This document shows, in pieces, positions 37,424-51,096 of a stretch of DNA of 64,000 nucleotides. The number at the start of each line of letters is the position of its first letter. The stretch's first letter is position 1. Under the pieces are notes generated by a model, which had not been told where the DNA came from, did no database searches, and saw nothing but the letters and a program-made list of their open reading frames with translations. This DNA comes from Parietaria judaica (Eukaryota; Streptophyta; Magnoliopsida; Rosales; Urticaceae): assembly GCA_954871525.1 (NCBI GenBank), contig OX940863.1, positions 42,208,501-42,272,500 on the forward strand, given 5' to 3'. The translations under genes were made by a program, and so were the position numbers.

Positions 37424-40400
37424 AGAGTTCTTTCGCGTAAAATGGGAAAAAGACTCAGTTTTTTTTGGAGGACGCGTTAATTGTTGAAACTAGATTTTTA
37501 GAGAGCTCGAAAAAAATTCGATGCCAAAACAAACCCAATTTATAATAATACCACCATAAAGAAGGTCTAGGAACTCAAATTTCATCAAGAACGCATCGTA
37601 TTTGCTCTCGTAAGAAAACAAATTTTTAACACTTTTCGTTAAAAGTTTTAACCCATTAACGGCTTTATATAGAAACTAGGAGACAGCTCTTCGCCGTTTA
37701 GGTATTAAAATAAGTAAATGTGATACAATTACACATGATTAAGATTTTTGAAGTTCATTTGTCGTTTAAAATATCGTTTAACTAGGGTTCTTTCTCGGAA
37801 AATGGGAAAAAGACTCAGTTTTTTATGGAGCACGCATTAATTGTTGAAACTGGATTTTAAGAGAGCTCCAAAAACTTTTAATGCCAACACTAACCAAATT
37901 TATAATAATACCACCCTAAAGAAGGTCTAGCAACTCAAATTTCATCAAGAACGCATCGTATTTGCTCTCGTAAGATAACCAATTTTTAACACTTTTCGGT
38001 AAAGATTTTAACCCGTTCTCGGCTTCATATAGAAACTAGGAGATAGTTCTTCGCAATTTAGGGATTAAAAAAATTTAATGTAATAAAATTACACATTATT
38101 AAGCATTTTTAAGTTCATTTTTTGTTTAAAATATCTTTTAATTAGAGTTCTTTCGCGTAAAATGGGAAAAAGACTCAGTTTTTTATGGAGGACGCGTTAA
38201 TTGTTGAAACTAGATTTTTAGAGAGCTCGAAAAAATTTCAATGCCAAAACAAACCCAATTTATAATAATACCACCATAAAGAAGGTCTAGGAACTCAAAT
38301 TTCATCAAGAACGCATCGTATTTTCTCTCGTAAGAAAACCAATTTTTAACACTTTTCGTTAAAAGTTTTAACCCATTAACGGCTTGATATAGAAACTAGG
38401 AGACAGCTCTTCGCCGTTTAGGTATTAAAATAAGTAAATGTGATACAATTACACATGATTAAGATTTTTGAAGTTCATTTGTCGTTTAAAATATCGTTTA
38501 ACTAGGGTTCTTTCTCGGAAAATGGAAAAAAGACTCAGTTTTTTTTGGAGCACGCATTAATTGTTGAAACTGGATTTTAATAGAGCTCCAAAAACTTTTA
38601 ATGCCAAAACTAACCCAATTTATAATAATACCACCCTAAAGAAGGTCTAGCAACTCAAATTTCATCAAGAACGCATCTTATTTGCTCTCGTAAGATAACC
38701 AATTTTTAACACTTTTCGGTAAAGATTTTAACCCGTTCTCGGCTTCATATAGAAACTAGGAGATAGTGCTTCGCAATTTAGGGATTAAGATAATTTAATG
38801 TAATAAAATTACACATTATTAAGCATTTTTCAGTTCATTTTTTGTTTAAAATATCTTTTAATTAGAGTTCTTTCGCGTAAAATGGGAAAAAGACTCAGTT
38901 TTTTTTGGAGGACGCGTTAATTGTTGAAACTAGATTTTTAGAGAGCTCGAAAAAATTTCAATGCCAAAACAAACCCAATTTATAATAATACCACCATAAA
39001 GAAGGTATAGGAACTCAAATTTCATCAAGAACGCATCGTATTTGCTCTCGTAAGAAAACAAATTTTTAACACTTTTCGTTAAAAGTTTTAACCCATTAAC
39101 GGCTTGATATAGAAACTAGGAGACAGCTCTTCGCCGTTTAGGTATTAAAATAAGTAAATGTGATACAATTACACATGATTAAGATTTTTGAAGTTCATTT
39201 GTCGTTTAAAATATCGTTTAACTAGGGTTCTTTCTCGGAAAATGGGAAAAAGACTCAGTTTTTTATGGAGCACGCATTAATTGTTGAAACTGGATTTTAA
39301 GAGAGCTCCAAAAACTTTTAATGCCAACACTAACCAAATTTATAATAATACCACCCTAAATAAGGTCTAGCAACTCAAATTTCATCAAGAACGCATCGTA
39401 TTTGCTCTCGTAAGATAACCAATTTTTAACACTTTTCGGTAAAGATTTTAACCCGTTCTCGGATTCATATAGAAACTAGGAGATAGTGCTTCGCAATTTA
39501 GGGATTAAAAAAATTTAATGTAATAAAATTACACATTATTAAGCATTTTTAAGTTCATTTTTTGTTTAAAATATCTTTTAATTAGAGTTCTTTCGCGTAA
39601 AATGGGAAAAAGACTCAGTTTTTTATGGAGGACGCATTAATTGTTGAAACTAGATTTTTAGAGAGCTCGAAAAAATTTCAATGCCAAAACAAACCCAATT
39701 TATAATAATACCACCATAAAGAAGGTCTAGGAACTCAAATTTCATCAAGAACGCATCGTATTTTCTCTCGTAAGAAAACCAATTTTTAACACTTTTCGTT
39801 AAAAGTTTTAACCCATTAACGGCTTGATATAGAAACTAGGAGACAGCTCTTCGCCGTTTAGGTATTAAAATAAGTAAATGTGATACAATTACACATGATT
39901 AAGATTTTTGAAGTTCATTTGTCGTTTAAAATATCGTTTAACTAGGGTTCTTTCTCGGAAAATGGGAAAAAGACTCAGTTTTTTTTGGAGCACGCATTAA
40001 TTGTTGAAACTGGATTTTAAGAGAGCTCCAAAAACTTTTAATGCCAAAACTAACCCAATTTATAATAATACCACCCTAAAGAAGGTCTAGCAACTCAAAT
40101 TTCATCAAGAACGCATCGTATTTGCTCTCGTAAGATAACCAATTTTTAACACTTTTCGGTAAAGATTTTAACCCGTTCTCGGCTTCATATAGAAACTAGG
40201 AGATAGTGCTTCGCAATTTAGGGATTAAGATAATTTAATGTAATAAAATTACACATTATTAAGCATTTTTCAGTTCATTTTTTGTTTAAAATATCTTTTA
40301 ATTAGAGTTCTTTCGCGTAAAATGGGAAAAAGACTCAGTTTTTTTTGGAGGACGCGTTAATTGTTGAAACTAGATTTTTAGAGAGCTCGAAAAAATTTCA

Positions 40401-41743
40401 ATGCCAAAACAAACCCAATTTATAATAATACCACCATAAAGAAGGTCTAGGAACTCAAATTTCATCAAGAACGCATCGTATTTGCTCTCGTAAGAAAACA
40501 AATTTTTAACACTTTTCGTTAAAAGTTTTAACCCATTAACGGCTTGATATAGAAACTAGGAGACAGCTCTTCGCCGTTTAGGTATTAAAATAAGTAAATG
40601 TGATACAATTACACATGATTAAGATTTTTGAAGTTCATTTGTCGTTTAAAATATCGTTTAACTAGGGTTCTTTCTCGGAAAATGGGAAAAAGACTCAGTT
40701 TTTTTTGGAGCACGCATTAATTGTTGAAACTGGATTTTAAGAGAGCTCCAAAAACTTTTAATGCCAAAACTAACCCAATTTATAATAATACCGCCCTAAA
40801 GAAGGTCTAGCAACTCAAATTTCATCAAGAACGCATCGTATTTGCTCTCGTAAGATAACCAATTTTTAACACTTTTCGGTAAAGATTTTAACCCGTTCTC
40901 GGCTTCATATAGAAACTAGGAGACAGTGCTTCGCAATTTTGGGATTAAAAAAATTTAATGTAATAAAATTACACATTATTAAGCATTTTTAAGTTCATTT
41001 TTTGTTTAAAATATCTTTTAATTAGAGTTCTTTCGTTTAAAATGGGAAAAAGACTCAGTTTTTTATGGAGGACGCGTTAATTGTTGAAACTAGATTTTTA
41101 GAGAGCTCGAAAAAATTTCAATGCCAAAACAAACCCAATTTATAATAATACCACCATAAAGAAGGTCTAGGAACTCAAATTTCATCAAGAACGCATCGTA
41201 TTTTCTCTCGTAAGAAAACCAATTTTTAACACTTTTCGTTAAAAGTTTTAACCCATTAACGGCTTGATATAGAAACTAGGAGACAGCTCTTCGCCGTTTA
41301 GGTATTAAAATAAGTAAATGTGATACAATTACACATGATTAAGATTTTTGAAGTTCATTTGTCGTTTAAAATATCGTTTAACTAGGGTTCTTTCTCGGAA
41401 AATGGGAAAAAGACTCAGTTTTTTTTGGAGCACGCATTAATTGTTGAAACTGGATTTTAAGAGAGCTCCAAAAACTTTTAATGCCAAAACTAACCCAATT
41501 TATAATAATACCACCCTAAAGAAGGTCTAGCAACTCAAATTTCATCAAGAACGCATCGTATTTGCTCTCGTAAGATAACCAATTTTTAACACTTTTCGGT
41601 AAAGATTTTAACCCGTTCTCGGCTTCATATAGAAACTAGGAGATAGTGCTTCGCAATTTAGGGATTAAAATAATTTAATGTAATAAAATTACACATTATT
41701 AAGCATTTTTAAGTTCATTTTTTGTTTAAAATATCTTTTAATT
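37424..41743 (+). repeat. 1440-bp tetramer, three copies (second lineage)
   Basis: Dimers at 37424, 38864 and 40304 have aaaacaaatttttaac in A and attaaaaaaatttaatg at the B end. Dimers at 38144, 39584 and 41024 have tttttatgg and tattttctctcg in A; the first two of these also have gggattaagataattt in B. Two dimer kinds alternate, giving copies 37424-38863, 38864-40303 and 40304-41743. Private changes include attcgatgcc near 37519, aatagagctcc near 38579, the MluI-less gacgcatt in the A at 39584, and ctttcgtttaaaatggg at 41031. Confidence 0.85.
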
Positions 41744-43182
41744 AGAGTTCTTTCACGTAAAATGGGAAAAAGACTCAGTTTTTTTTGGAGGACGCGTTAA
41801 TTGTTGAAACTAGATTTTTAGAGAGCTCGAAAAAATTTCAATGCCAAAACAAACCCAATTTATAATAATACCACCATAAAGAAGGTCTAGGAACTCAAAT
41901 TTCATCAAGAACGCATCGTATTTGCTCTTGTAAGAAAACCAATCTTTAACACTTTTCGTTAAAAGTTTTAACCCATTAACGGCTTGATATAGAAACTAGG
42001 AGACAACTATTCGCCGTTAAGGTATTAAAATAAGTAAATGTGATACAATTACACATGATTAAGAATTTTGAAGTTCATTTGTCGTTTAAAATATCGTTTA
42101 ACTAGGGTTCTTTCTCGGAATATGGGAAAAAGACTCAGTTTTTTTTGGAGCACGCATTAATTGTTGAAACAGGATTTTAAGAGAGCTCCAAAAACTTTTA
42201 ATGTCAAAACTAACCCAATTTATAATAATACCACCCTAAAGAAGGTCTAGCAACTCTAATTTCATCAAGAACGCATCGTATTTGCTCTCGTAAGATAACC
42301 AATTTTTAACACTTTTCGGTAAAGATTTTAACCCGTTCACGGCTTCATATAGAAACTAGGATATAGTGCTTCGCAATTTAGGGATTAAAATAATTTAATT
42401 TAATAAAATTACACATTATTAAGCATTTTTAAGTTCATTTTTTGTTTAAAATATCTTTTAATTAGAGTTCTTTCGCGTAAAATGGGAAAAAGACTCAGTT
42501 TTTTTTGGAGGACGCGTTAATTGTTGAAACTAGATTTTTAGAGAGCTCGAAAAAATTTCAATGCCAAAACAAACCCAATTTATAATAATACCACCATAAA
42601 GAAGGTCTAGGAACTCAAATTTCATCAAGAACGCATCGTATTTGCTCTTGTAAGAAAACCAATCTTTAACACTTTTCGTTAAAAGTTTTAACCCATTAAC
42701 GGCTTGATATAGAAACTAGGAGACAACTATTCGCCGTTAAGGTATTAAAATAAGTAAATGTGATACAATTACACATGATTAAGAATTTTGAAGTTCATTT
42801 GTCGTTTAAAATATCGTTTAACTAGGGTTCTTTCTCGGAATATGGGAAAAAGACTCAGTTTTTTTTGGAGCACGCATTAATTGTTGAAACAGGATTTTAA
42901 GAGAGCTCCAAAAACTTTTAATGTCAAAACTAACCCAATTTATAATAATACCACCCTAAAGAAGGTCTAGCAACTCTAATTTCATCAAGAACGCATCGTA
43001 TTTGCTCTCGTAAGATAACCAATTTTTAACACTTTTCGGTAAAGATTTTAACCCGTTCACGGCTTCATATAGAAACTAGGATATAGTGCTTCGCAATTTA
43101 GGGATTAAAATAATTTAATTTATTAAATTACACATTATTAAGCATTTTTAAGTTCATTTTTTGTTTAAAATATCTTTTAATT
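41744..43182 (+). repeat. Two near-identical dimers
   Basis: Dimers at 41744 (720 bp) and 42464 (719 bp) share a long list of markers seen in no other unit: gctcttgtaag, accaatctttaac, caactattcgccgttaagg, aagaattttg and ctcggaatatggg, plus aatgtcaaaac in B. They differ only at cacgtaaaat against cgcgtaaaat at the start and a small change at the end of the second (tttattaaattacac). B here first shows the combination caggat, ctctaatttc, cgttcacgg and ggatatag that characterises the B2 monomers to the end of the window. Confidence 0.92.
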
Positions 43183-45345
43183 AGAGTTCTTTCGCGTAAA
43201 ATGGGAAAAAAACTCAGTTTTTTTTGGAGGACGCGTTAATTGTTGAAACTAGATTTTAAGAGAGCTCGAAAAAAATTCAAATCCAAAACAAACCCAATTT
43301 ATAATAATACCACCATAAAGAAGGTCTAGGAACTCAAATTTCATCAAGAACGCATCGTATTTGCTCTCGTAAGAAAACCAATTTTTAACACTTTTCGTTA
43401 AAAGTTTTAACCCATTAACGGCTTGATATAGAAACTAGGAGACAACTCTTCGCTGTTTAGGTATTAAAATAAGTAAATGTGATACAATTACACATGATTA
43501 AGATTTTTGAAGTTCATTTGTTGTTTAAAATATCGTTTAACTAGGGCTCTTTCTCGGAAAATGGGAAAAAGACTCAGTTTTTTTATGGAGCACGCATTAA
43601 TTGTTGAAACAGGATTTTAAGAGAGCTCCAAAAACTTTTAATGCCAAAACTAACCCAATTTATAATAATACCACCCTAAAGAAGGTCTAGAAACTCTAAT
43701 TTCATCAAGAACGCATCGTATTTGCTCTCGTAAGATAACCAATTTTTAACACTTTTCGGTAAAGATTTTAACCTGTTCACGGCTTCATATAGAAACTAGG
43801 ATATAGTGCTTCGCAATTTAGGGATTAAAATAATTTAATGTAATAAAATTACACATTATTAAGCATTTTTAAGTTCATTTTTTGTTTAAAATATCTTTTA
43901 ATTAGAGTTATTTCGCGTAAAATGGGAAAAAGACTCAGTTTTTTTTGGAGGACGCGTTAATTGTTGAAACTAGATTTTAAGAGAGCTCGAAAAAAATTCA
44001 AATCCAAAACAAACCCAATTTATAATAATACCACCATAAAGAAGGTCTAGGAACTCAAATTTCATCAAGAACGCATCGTATTTGCTCTCGTAAGAAAACC
44101 AATTTTTAACACTTTTCGTTAAAAGTTTTAACCCATTAACGGCTTGATATAGAAACTAGGAGACAACTCTTCGCTGTTTAGGTATTAAAATAAGTAAATG
44201 TGTTACAATTACACATGATTAAGATTTTTGAAGTTCATTTGTTGTTTAAAATATCGTTTAACTAGGGCTCTTTCTCGGAAAATGGGAAAAAGACTCAGTT
44301 TTTTTATGGAGCACGCATTAATTGTTGAAACAGGATTTTAAGAGAGCTCCAAAAACTTTTAATGCCAAAACTAACCCAATTTATAATAATACCACCCTAA
44401 AGAAGGTCTAGAAACTCTAATTTCATCAAGAACGCATCGTATTTGCTCTCGTAAGATAACCAATTTTTAACACTTTTCGGTAAAGATTTTAACCTGTTCA
44501 CGGCTTCATATAGAAACTAGGATATAGTGCTTCGCAATTTAGGGATTAAAATAATTTAATGTAATAAAATTACACATTATTAAGCATTTTTAAGTTCATT
44601 TTTTGTTTAAAATATCTTTTAATTAGAGTTATTTCGCGTAAAATGGGAAAAAGACTCAGTTTTTTTTGGAGGACGCGTTAATTGTTGAAACTAGATTTTA
44701 AGAGAGCTCGAAAAAAATTCAAATCCAAAACAAACCCAATTTATAATAATACCACCATAAAGAAGGTCTAGGAACTCAAATTTCATCAAGAACGCATCGT
44801 ATTTGCTCTCGTAAGAAAACCAATTTTTAACACTTTTCGTTAAAAGTTTTAACCCATTAACGGCTTGATATATAAACTAGGAGACAACTCTTCGCTGTTT
44901 AGGTATTAAAATAAGTAAATGTGTTACAATTACACATGATTAAGATTTTTGAAGTTCATTTGTTGTTTAAAATATCGTTTAACTAGGGCTCTTTCTCGGA
45001 AAATGGGAAAAAGACTCAGTTTTTTTTTGGAGCACGCATTAATTGTTGAAACAGGATTTTAAGAGAGCTCCAAAAACTTTTAATGCCAAAACTAACCCAA
45101 TTTATAATAATACCACCCTAAAGAAGGTCTAGAAACTCTAATTTCATAAAGAACGCATCGTATTTGCTCTCGTAAGATAACCAATTTTTAACACTTTTCG
45201 GTAAAGATTTTAACCTGTTCACGGCTTCATATAGAAACTAGGATATAGTGCTTCGCAATTTAGGGATTAAAATAATTTAATGTAATAAAATTACACATTA
45301 TTAAGCATTTTTAAGTTCATTTTTTGTTTAAAATATCTTTTAATT
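43183..45345 (+). repeat. Three A2/B2-type dimers preceding the tetramer block
   Basis: Dimers start at 43183, 43904 and 44625 (721 bp each). A monomers share aaaaaaattcaaatcc, gattttaagag, ttcgctgtttagg and tttgttgtttaaaatatcg; B monomers share agggctctttctcgg, caggat, tctagaaactctaatttc, cctgttcacgg and ggatatag. The first two B monomers have ttttttatggagc (the interrupted run) and the third an uninterrupted T run. These are the direct relatives of the A2-B2 half of the tetramer that follows, here present as plain dimers without the A1-B1 half. Confidence 0.88.
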
Positions 45346-45705
45346 AGAGTTATTTCGCGTAAAATGGGAAAAAGACTCAGTTTTTTTTGGAGGACGCGTT
45401 ATTTGTTGAAACTAGATTTTTAGAGAGCTCGAAAAAATTTCAATGCCAAAACAAACCCAATTTATAATAATACCACCATAAAGAAGGTCTAGGAACTCAA
45501 ATTTCGTCAAGAACTTATCGTATTTGCTCTCGTAAGAAAACCAATTTTTAACACTTTTCGTTAAAAGTTTTAACCCATTAACGGCTTGATATAGAAACTA
45601 GGAGACAGCTCTTCGCCGTTTAGGTATTAAAATAAGTAAATGTGATACAATTACACATGATTAAGATTTTTGAAGTTCATTTGTCGTTTAAAATATCGTT
45701 TAACT

Positions 45706-46053
45706 AGGGTTCTTTCTCGGAAAATGGGAAAAAGACTCAGTTTTTTTTGGAGCACGCATTAATTGTTGAAACTGGATTTTAAGAGAGCTCCAAAAACTTT
45801 TAATGCCAAAACTAACCCAATTTATAATAATACCACCCTAAAGAAGGTCTAGCAACTCAAATTTCATATAGAACGCATCGTATTTGCTCTCGTAAGATAA
45901 CCAATTTTTAACACTTTTCGGTAAAGATTTTAACCCGTTCTCGGCTTCATATAGAAACTAGGAGATAGTGCTTCGCAATTTAGGGATTAAAATAATTTAA
46001 TGTAATAAAATCACACATTATTAAGCATTTTTTGTTTAAAATATCTTTTAATT
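45706..46053 (+). repeat. B1 monomer with 12-bp deletion (348 bp)
   Basis: Near 46031 the sequence runs aagcattttttgtttaaa, where other copies have aagcatttttaagttcattttttg. The 12 missing bases lie between two T-rich stretches, so slippage or exchange between the flanking T runs is a likely cause. No other copy has it. This monomer also has a private tttcatatagaacg. Confidence 0.9.
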
Positions 46054-49000
46054 AGAGTTCTTTCGCGTAAAATGGGAAAAAGACTCAGTTTTTTTTGGAG
46101 GACGCGTTAATTGTTGAAACTAGATTTTAAGAGAGCTCGAAAATTTCAATGCCAAAACAAACCCAATTTATAATAATACCACCATAAAGAAGGTCTAGGA
46201 ACTCAAATTTCATCAAGAACGCATCGTATTTGCTCTCGTAAGAAAACCAATTTTTAACACTTTTCGTTAAAAGTTTTAACCCATTAACGGCTTGATATAG
46301 AAACTAGCAGACAACTCTTCGCTGTTTAGGTATTAAAATAAGTAAATGTGATACAATTACACATGATTAAGATTTTTGAAGTTCATTTGTTGTTTAAAAT
46401 ATCGTTTAACTAGGGCTCTTTCTCGGAAAATGGGAAAAAGACTCAGTTTTTTTTTGGAGCACGCATTAATTGTTGAAACAGGATTTTAAGAGAGCTCCAA
46501 AAACTTTTAATGCCAAAACTAACCCAATTTATAATAATACCACCCTAAATAAGGTCTAGAAACTCTAATTTCATCAAGAACGCATCGTATTTGCTCTCGT
46601 AAGATAACCAATTTTTAACACTTTTCGGTAAAGATTTTAACCTGTTCACGGCTTCATATAGAAACTAGGATATAGTGCTTCGCAATTTAGGGATTAAAAT
46701 AATTTAATGTAATAAAATTACACATTATTAAGCATTTTTAAGTTCATTTTTTGTTTAAAATATCTTTTAATTAGAGTTATTTCGCGTAAAATGGGAAAAA
46801 GACTCAGTTTTTTTTGGAGGACGCGTTATTTGTTGAAACTAGATTTTTAGAGAGCTCGAAAAAATTTCAATGCCAAAACAAACCCAATTTATAATAATAC
46901 CACCATAAAGAAGGTCTAGGAACTCAAATTTCATCAAGAACTTATCGTATTTGCTCTCGTAAGAAAACCAATTTTTAACACTTTTCGTTAAAAGTTTTAA
47001 CCCATTAACGGCTTGATATAGAAACTAGGAGACAGCTCTTCGCCGTTTAGGTATTAAAATAAGTAAATGTGATACAATTACACATGATTAAGATTTTTGA
47101 AGTTCATTTGTCGTTTAAAATATCGTTTAACTAGGGTTCTTTCTCGGAAAATGGGAAAAAGACTCAGTTTTTTTTGGAGCTCGCATTAATTGTTGAAACT
47201 GGATTTTAAGAGAGCTCCAAAAACTTTTAATGCCAAAACTAACCCAATTTATAATAATACCACCCTAAAGAAGGTCTAGCAACTCAAATTTCATCAAGAA
47301 CGCATCGTATTTGCTCTCGTAAGATAACCAATTTTTAACACTTTTCGGTAAAGATTTTAACCCGTTCTCGGCTTCATATAGAAACTAGGAGATAGTGATT
47401 CGCAATTTAGGGATTAAAATAATTTAATGTAATAAAATCACACATTATTAAGCATTTTTAAGTTCATTTTTTGTTTAAAATATCTTTTAATTAGAGTTCT
47501 TTCGCGTAAAATGGGAAAAAGACTCAGTTTTTTTTGGAGGACGCGTTAATTGTTGAAACTAGATTTTAAGAGAGCTCGAAAAAATTTCAATGCCAAAACA
47601 AACCCAATTTATAATAATACCACCATAAAGAAGGTCTAGGAACTCAAATTTCATCAAGAACGCATCGTATTTGCTCTCGTAAGAAAACCAATTTTTAACA
47701 CTTTTCGTTAAAAGTTTTAACCCATTAACGGCTTGATATAGAAACTAGGAGACAACTCTTCGCTGTTTAGGTATTAAAATAAGTAAATGTGATACAATTA
47801 CACATGATTAAGATTTTTGAAGTTCATTTGTTGTTTAAAATATCGTTTAACTAGGGCTCTTTCTCGGAAAATGGGAAAAAGACTCAGTTTTTTTTTGGAG
47901 CACGCATTAATTGTTGAAACAGGATTTTAAGAGAGCTCCAAAAACTTTTAATGCCAAAACTAACCCAATTTATAATAATACCACCCTAAAGAAGGTCTAG
48001 AAACTCTAATTTCATCAAGAACGCATCGTATTTGCTCTCGTAAGATAACCAATTTTTAACACTTTTCGGTAAAGATTTTAACCTGTTCACGGCTTCATAT
48101 AGAAACTAGGATATAGTGCTTCGCAATTTAGGGATTAAAATAATTTAATGTAATAAAATTACACATTATTAAGCATTTTTAAGTTCATTTTTTGTTTAAA
48201 ATATCTTTTAATTAGAGTTATTTCGCGTAAAATGGGAAAAAGACTCAGTTTTTTTTTGGAGGACGCGTTATTTGTTGAAACTAGATTTTTAGAGAGCTCG
48301 AAAAAATTTCAATGCCAAAACAAACCCAATTTATAATAATACCACCATAAATAAGGTCTAGGAACTCAAATTTCATCAAGAACTTATCGTATTTGCTCTC
48401 GTAAGAAAACCAATTTTTAACACTTTTCGTTAAAAGTTTTAACCCATTAACGGCTTGATATAGAAACTAGGAGACAGCTCTTCGCCGTTTAGGTATTAAA
48501 ATAAGTAAATGTGATACAATTACACATGATTAAGATTTTTGAAGTTCATTTGTCGTTTAAAATATCGTTTAACTAGGGTTCTTTCTCGGAAAATGGGAAA
48601 AAGACTCTGTTTTTTTTGGAGCACGCATTAATTGTTGAAACTGGATTTTAAGAGAGCTCCAAAAACTTTTAATGCCAAAACTAACCCAATTTATAATAAT
48701 ACCACCCTAAAGAAGGTCTAGCAACTCAAATTTCATCAAGAACGCATCGTATTTGCTCTCGTACGATAACCAATTTTTAACACTTTTCGGTAAAGATTTT
48801 AACCCGTTCTCGGCTTCATATAGAAACTAGGAGATAGTACTTCGCAATTTAGGGATTAAAATAATTTAATGTAATAAAATCACACATTATTAAGCATTTT
48901 TAAGTTCATTTTTTGTTTAAAATATCTTTTAATTAGAGTTCTTTCGCGTAAAATGGGAAAAAGACTCAGTTTTTTTTGGAGGACGCGTTAATTGTTGAAA

Positions 49001-49655
49001 CTAGATTTTAAGAGAGCTCGAAAAAATTTCAATGCCAAAACAAACCCAATTTATAATAATACCACCATGAAGAAGGTCTAGGAACTCAAATTTCATCAAG
49101 AACGCATCGTATTTGCTCTCGTAAGAAAACCAATTTTTAACACTTTTCGTTAAAAGTTTTAACCCATTAACGGCTTGATATAGAAACTAGGAGACAACTC
49201 TTCGCTGTTTAGGTATTAAAATAAGTAAATGTGATACAATTACACATGATTAAGATTTTTGAAGTTCATTTGTTGTTTAAAATATCGTTTAACTAGGGCT
49301 CTTTCTCGGAAAATGGGAAAAAGACTCAGTTTTTTTTTGGAGCACGCATTAATTGTTGAAACAGGATTTTAAGAGAGCTCCAAAAACTTTTAATGCCAAA
49401 ACTAACCCAATTTATAATAATACCACCCTAAAGAAGGTCTAGCAACTCTAATTTCATCAAGAACGCATCGTATTTGCTCTCGTAAGATAACCAATTTTTA
49501 ACACTTTTCGGTAAAGATTTTAACCTGTTCACGGCTTCATATAGAAACTAGGATATAGTGCTTCGCAATTTAGGGATTAAAATAATTTAATGTAATAAAA
49601 TTACACATTATTAAGCATTTTTAAGTTCATTTTTTGTTTAAAATATCTTTTAATT

Positions 49656-50015
49656 AGAGTTATTTCGCGTAAAATGGGAAAAAGACTCAGTTTTTTTTGG
49701 AGGACGCGTTATTTGTTGAAACTAGATTTTTAGAGAGCTCGAAAAAATTTCAATGCCAAAACAAACCCAATTTATAATAATACCACCATAAAGAAGGTCT
49801 AGGAACTCAAATTTCATCAAGAACTTATCGTATTTGCTCTCGTAAGAAAACCAATTTTTAACACTTTTCGTTAAAAGTTTTAACCCATTAACGGCTTGAT
49901 ATAGAAACTAGGAGACAGCTCTTCGCCGTTTAGGTATTAAAATAAGTAAATGTGATACAATTACACATGATTAAGATTTTTGAAGTTCATTTGTCGTTTA
50001 AAATATCGTTTAACT
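49656..50015 (+). repeat. Representative A1 monomer of the tetramer
   Basis: This begins agagttatttcgcgtaaaatggg and carries two changes found in all A1 monomers: gttatttgttgaaac for gttaattgttgaaac and gaacttatcg for gaacgcatcg. The second removes one CpG. It keeps gacagctcttcgccg and tttgtcgttt of the general A type, which separates it from A2. Confidence 0.9.
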
Positions 50016-50375
50016 AGGGTTCTTTCTCGGAAAATGGGAAAAAGACTCAGTTTTTTTTGGAGCACGCATTAATTGTTGAAACTGGATTTTAAGAGAGCTC
50101 CAAAAACTTTTAATGCCAAAACTAACCCAATTTATAATAATACCACCCTAAAGAAGGTCTAGCAACTCAAATTTCATCAAGAACGCATCGTATTTGCTCT
50201 CGTAAGATAACCAATTTTTAACACTTTTCGGTAAAGATTTTAACCCGTTCTCGGCTTCATATAGAAACTAGGAGATAGTGCTTCGCAATTTAGGGATTAA
50301 AATAATTTAATGTAATAAAATCACACATTATTAAGCATTTTTAAGTTCATTTTTTGTTTAAAATATCTTTTAATT
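50016..50375 (+). repeat. Representative B1 monomer of the tetramer
   Basis: This has gaaactggat, gcaactcaaattt, cccgttctcgg and ggagatag, the same states as B monomers at about 27-41 kb. Its own mark is aaaatcacacatt near the end (aatacaatcacac in copies from 51.7 kb on), where other B monomers have aaaattacacatt. Confidence 0.9.
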
Positions 50376-50735
50376 AGAGTTCTTTCGCGTAAAATGGGAA
50401 AAAGACTCAGTTTTTTTTGGAGGACGCGTTAATTGTTGAAACTAGATTTTAAGAGAGCTCGAAAAAATTTCAATGCCAAAACAAACCCAATTTATAATAA
50501 TACCACCATAAAGAAGGTCTAGGAACTCAAATTTCATCAAGAACGCATCGTATTTGCTCTCGTAAGAAAACCAATTTTTAACACTTTTCGTTAAAAGTTT
50601 TAACCCATTAACGGCTTGATATAGAAACTAGGAGACAACTCTTCGCTGTTTAGGTATTAAAATAAGTAAATGTGATACAATTACACATGATTAAGATTTT
50701 TGAAGTTCATTTGTTGTTTAAAATATCGTTTAACT
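50376..50735 (+). repeat. Representative A2 monomer of the tetramer
   Basis: This begins agagttctttcgcg and has gattttaagag, gacaactcttcgctg and tttgttgtttaaaatatcg. From 51.8 kb on, most A2 copies have ttcgatgtttagg; the copies at 50376 and 53258 keep ttcgctg. Both states lose the CpG of the standard ttcgccg. Confidence 0.9.
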
Positions 50736-51096
50736 AGGGCTCTTTCTCGGAAAATGGGAAAAAGACTCAGTTTTTTTTTGGAGCACGCATTAATTGTTGA
50801 AACAGGATTTTAAGAGAGCTCCAAAAACTTTTAATGCCAAAACTAACCCAATTTATAATAATACCACCCTAAAGAAGGTCTAGAAACTCTAATTTCATCA
50901 AGAACGCATCGTATTTGCTCTCGTAAGATAACCAATTTTTAACACTTTTCGGTAAAGATTTTAACCTGTTCACGGCTTCATATAGAAACTAGGATATAGT
51001 GCTTCGCAATTTAGGGATTAAAATAATTTAATGTAATAACATTACACATTATTAAGCATTTTTAAGTTCATTTTTTGTTTAAAATATCTTTTAATT
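50736..51096 (+). repeat. Representative B2 monomer of the tetramer (361 bp)
   Basis: This begins agggctctttctcgg, has a T9 run, gaaacaggat, tctagaaactctaatttc, cctgttcacgg and ggatatag. Most copies from about 51.0 kb on have aataacattacac near the end. It is the most diverged of the four tetramer members from the window-wide B type, and its subfamily first appears at 41.7-43.2 kb. Confidence 0.9.
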
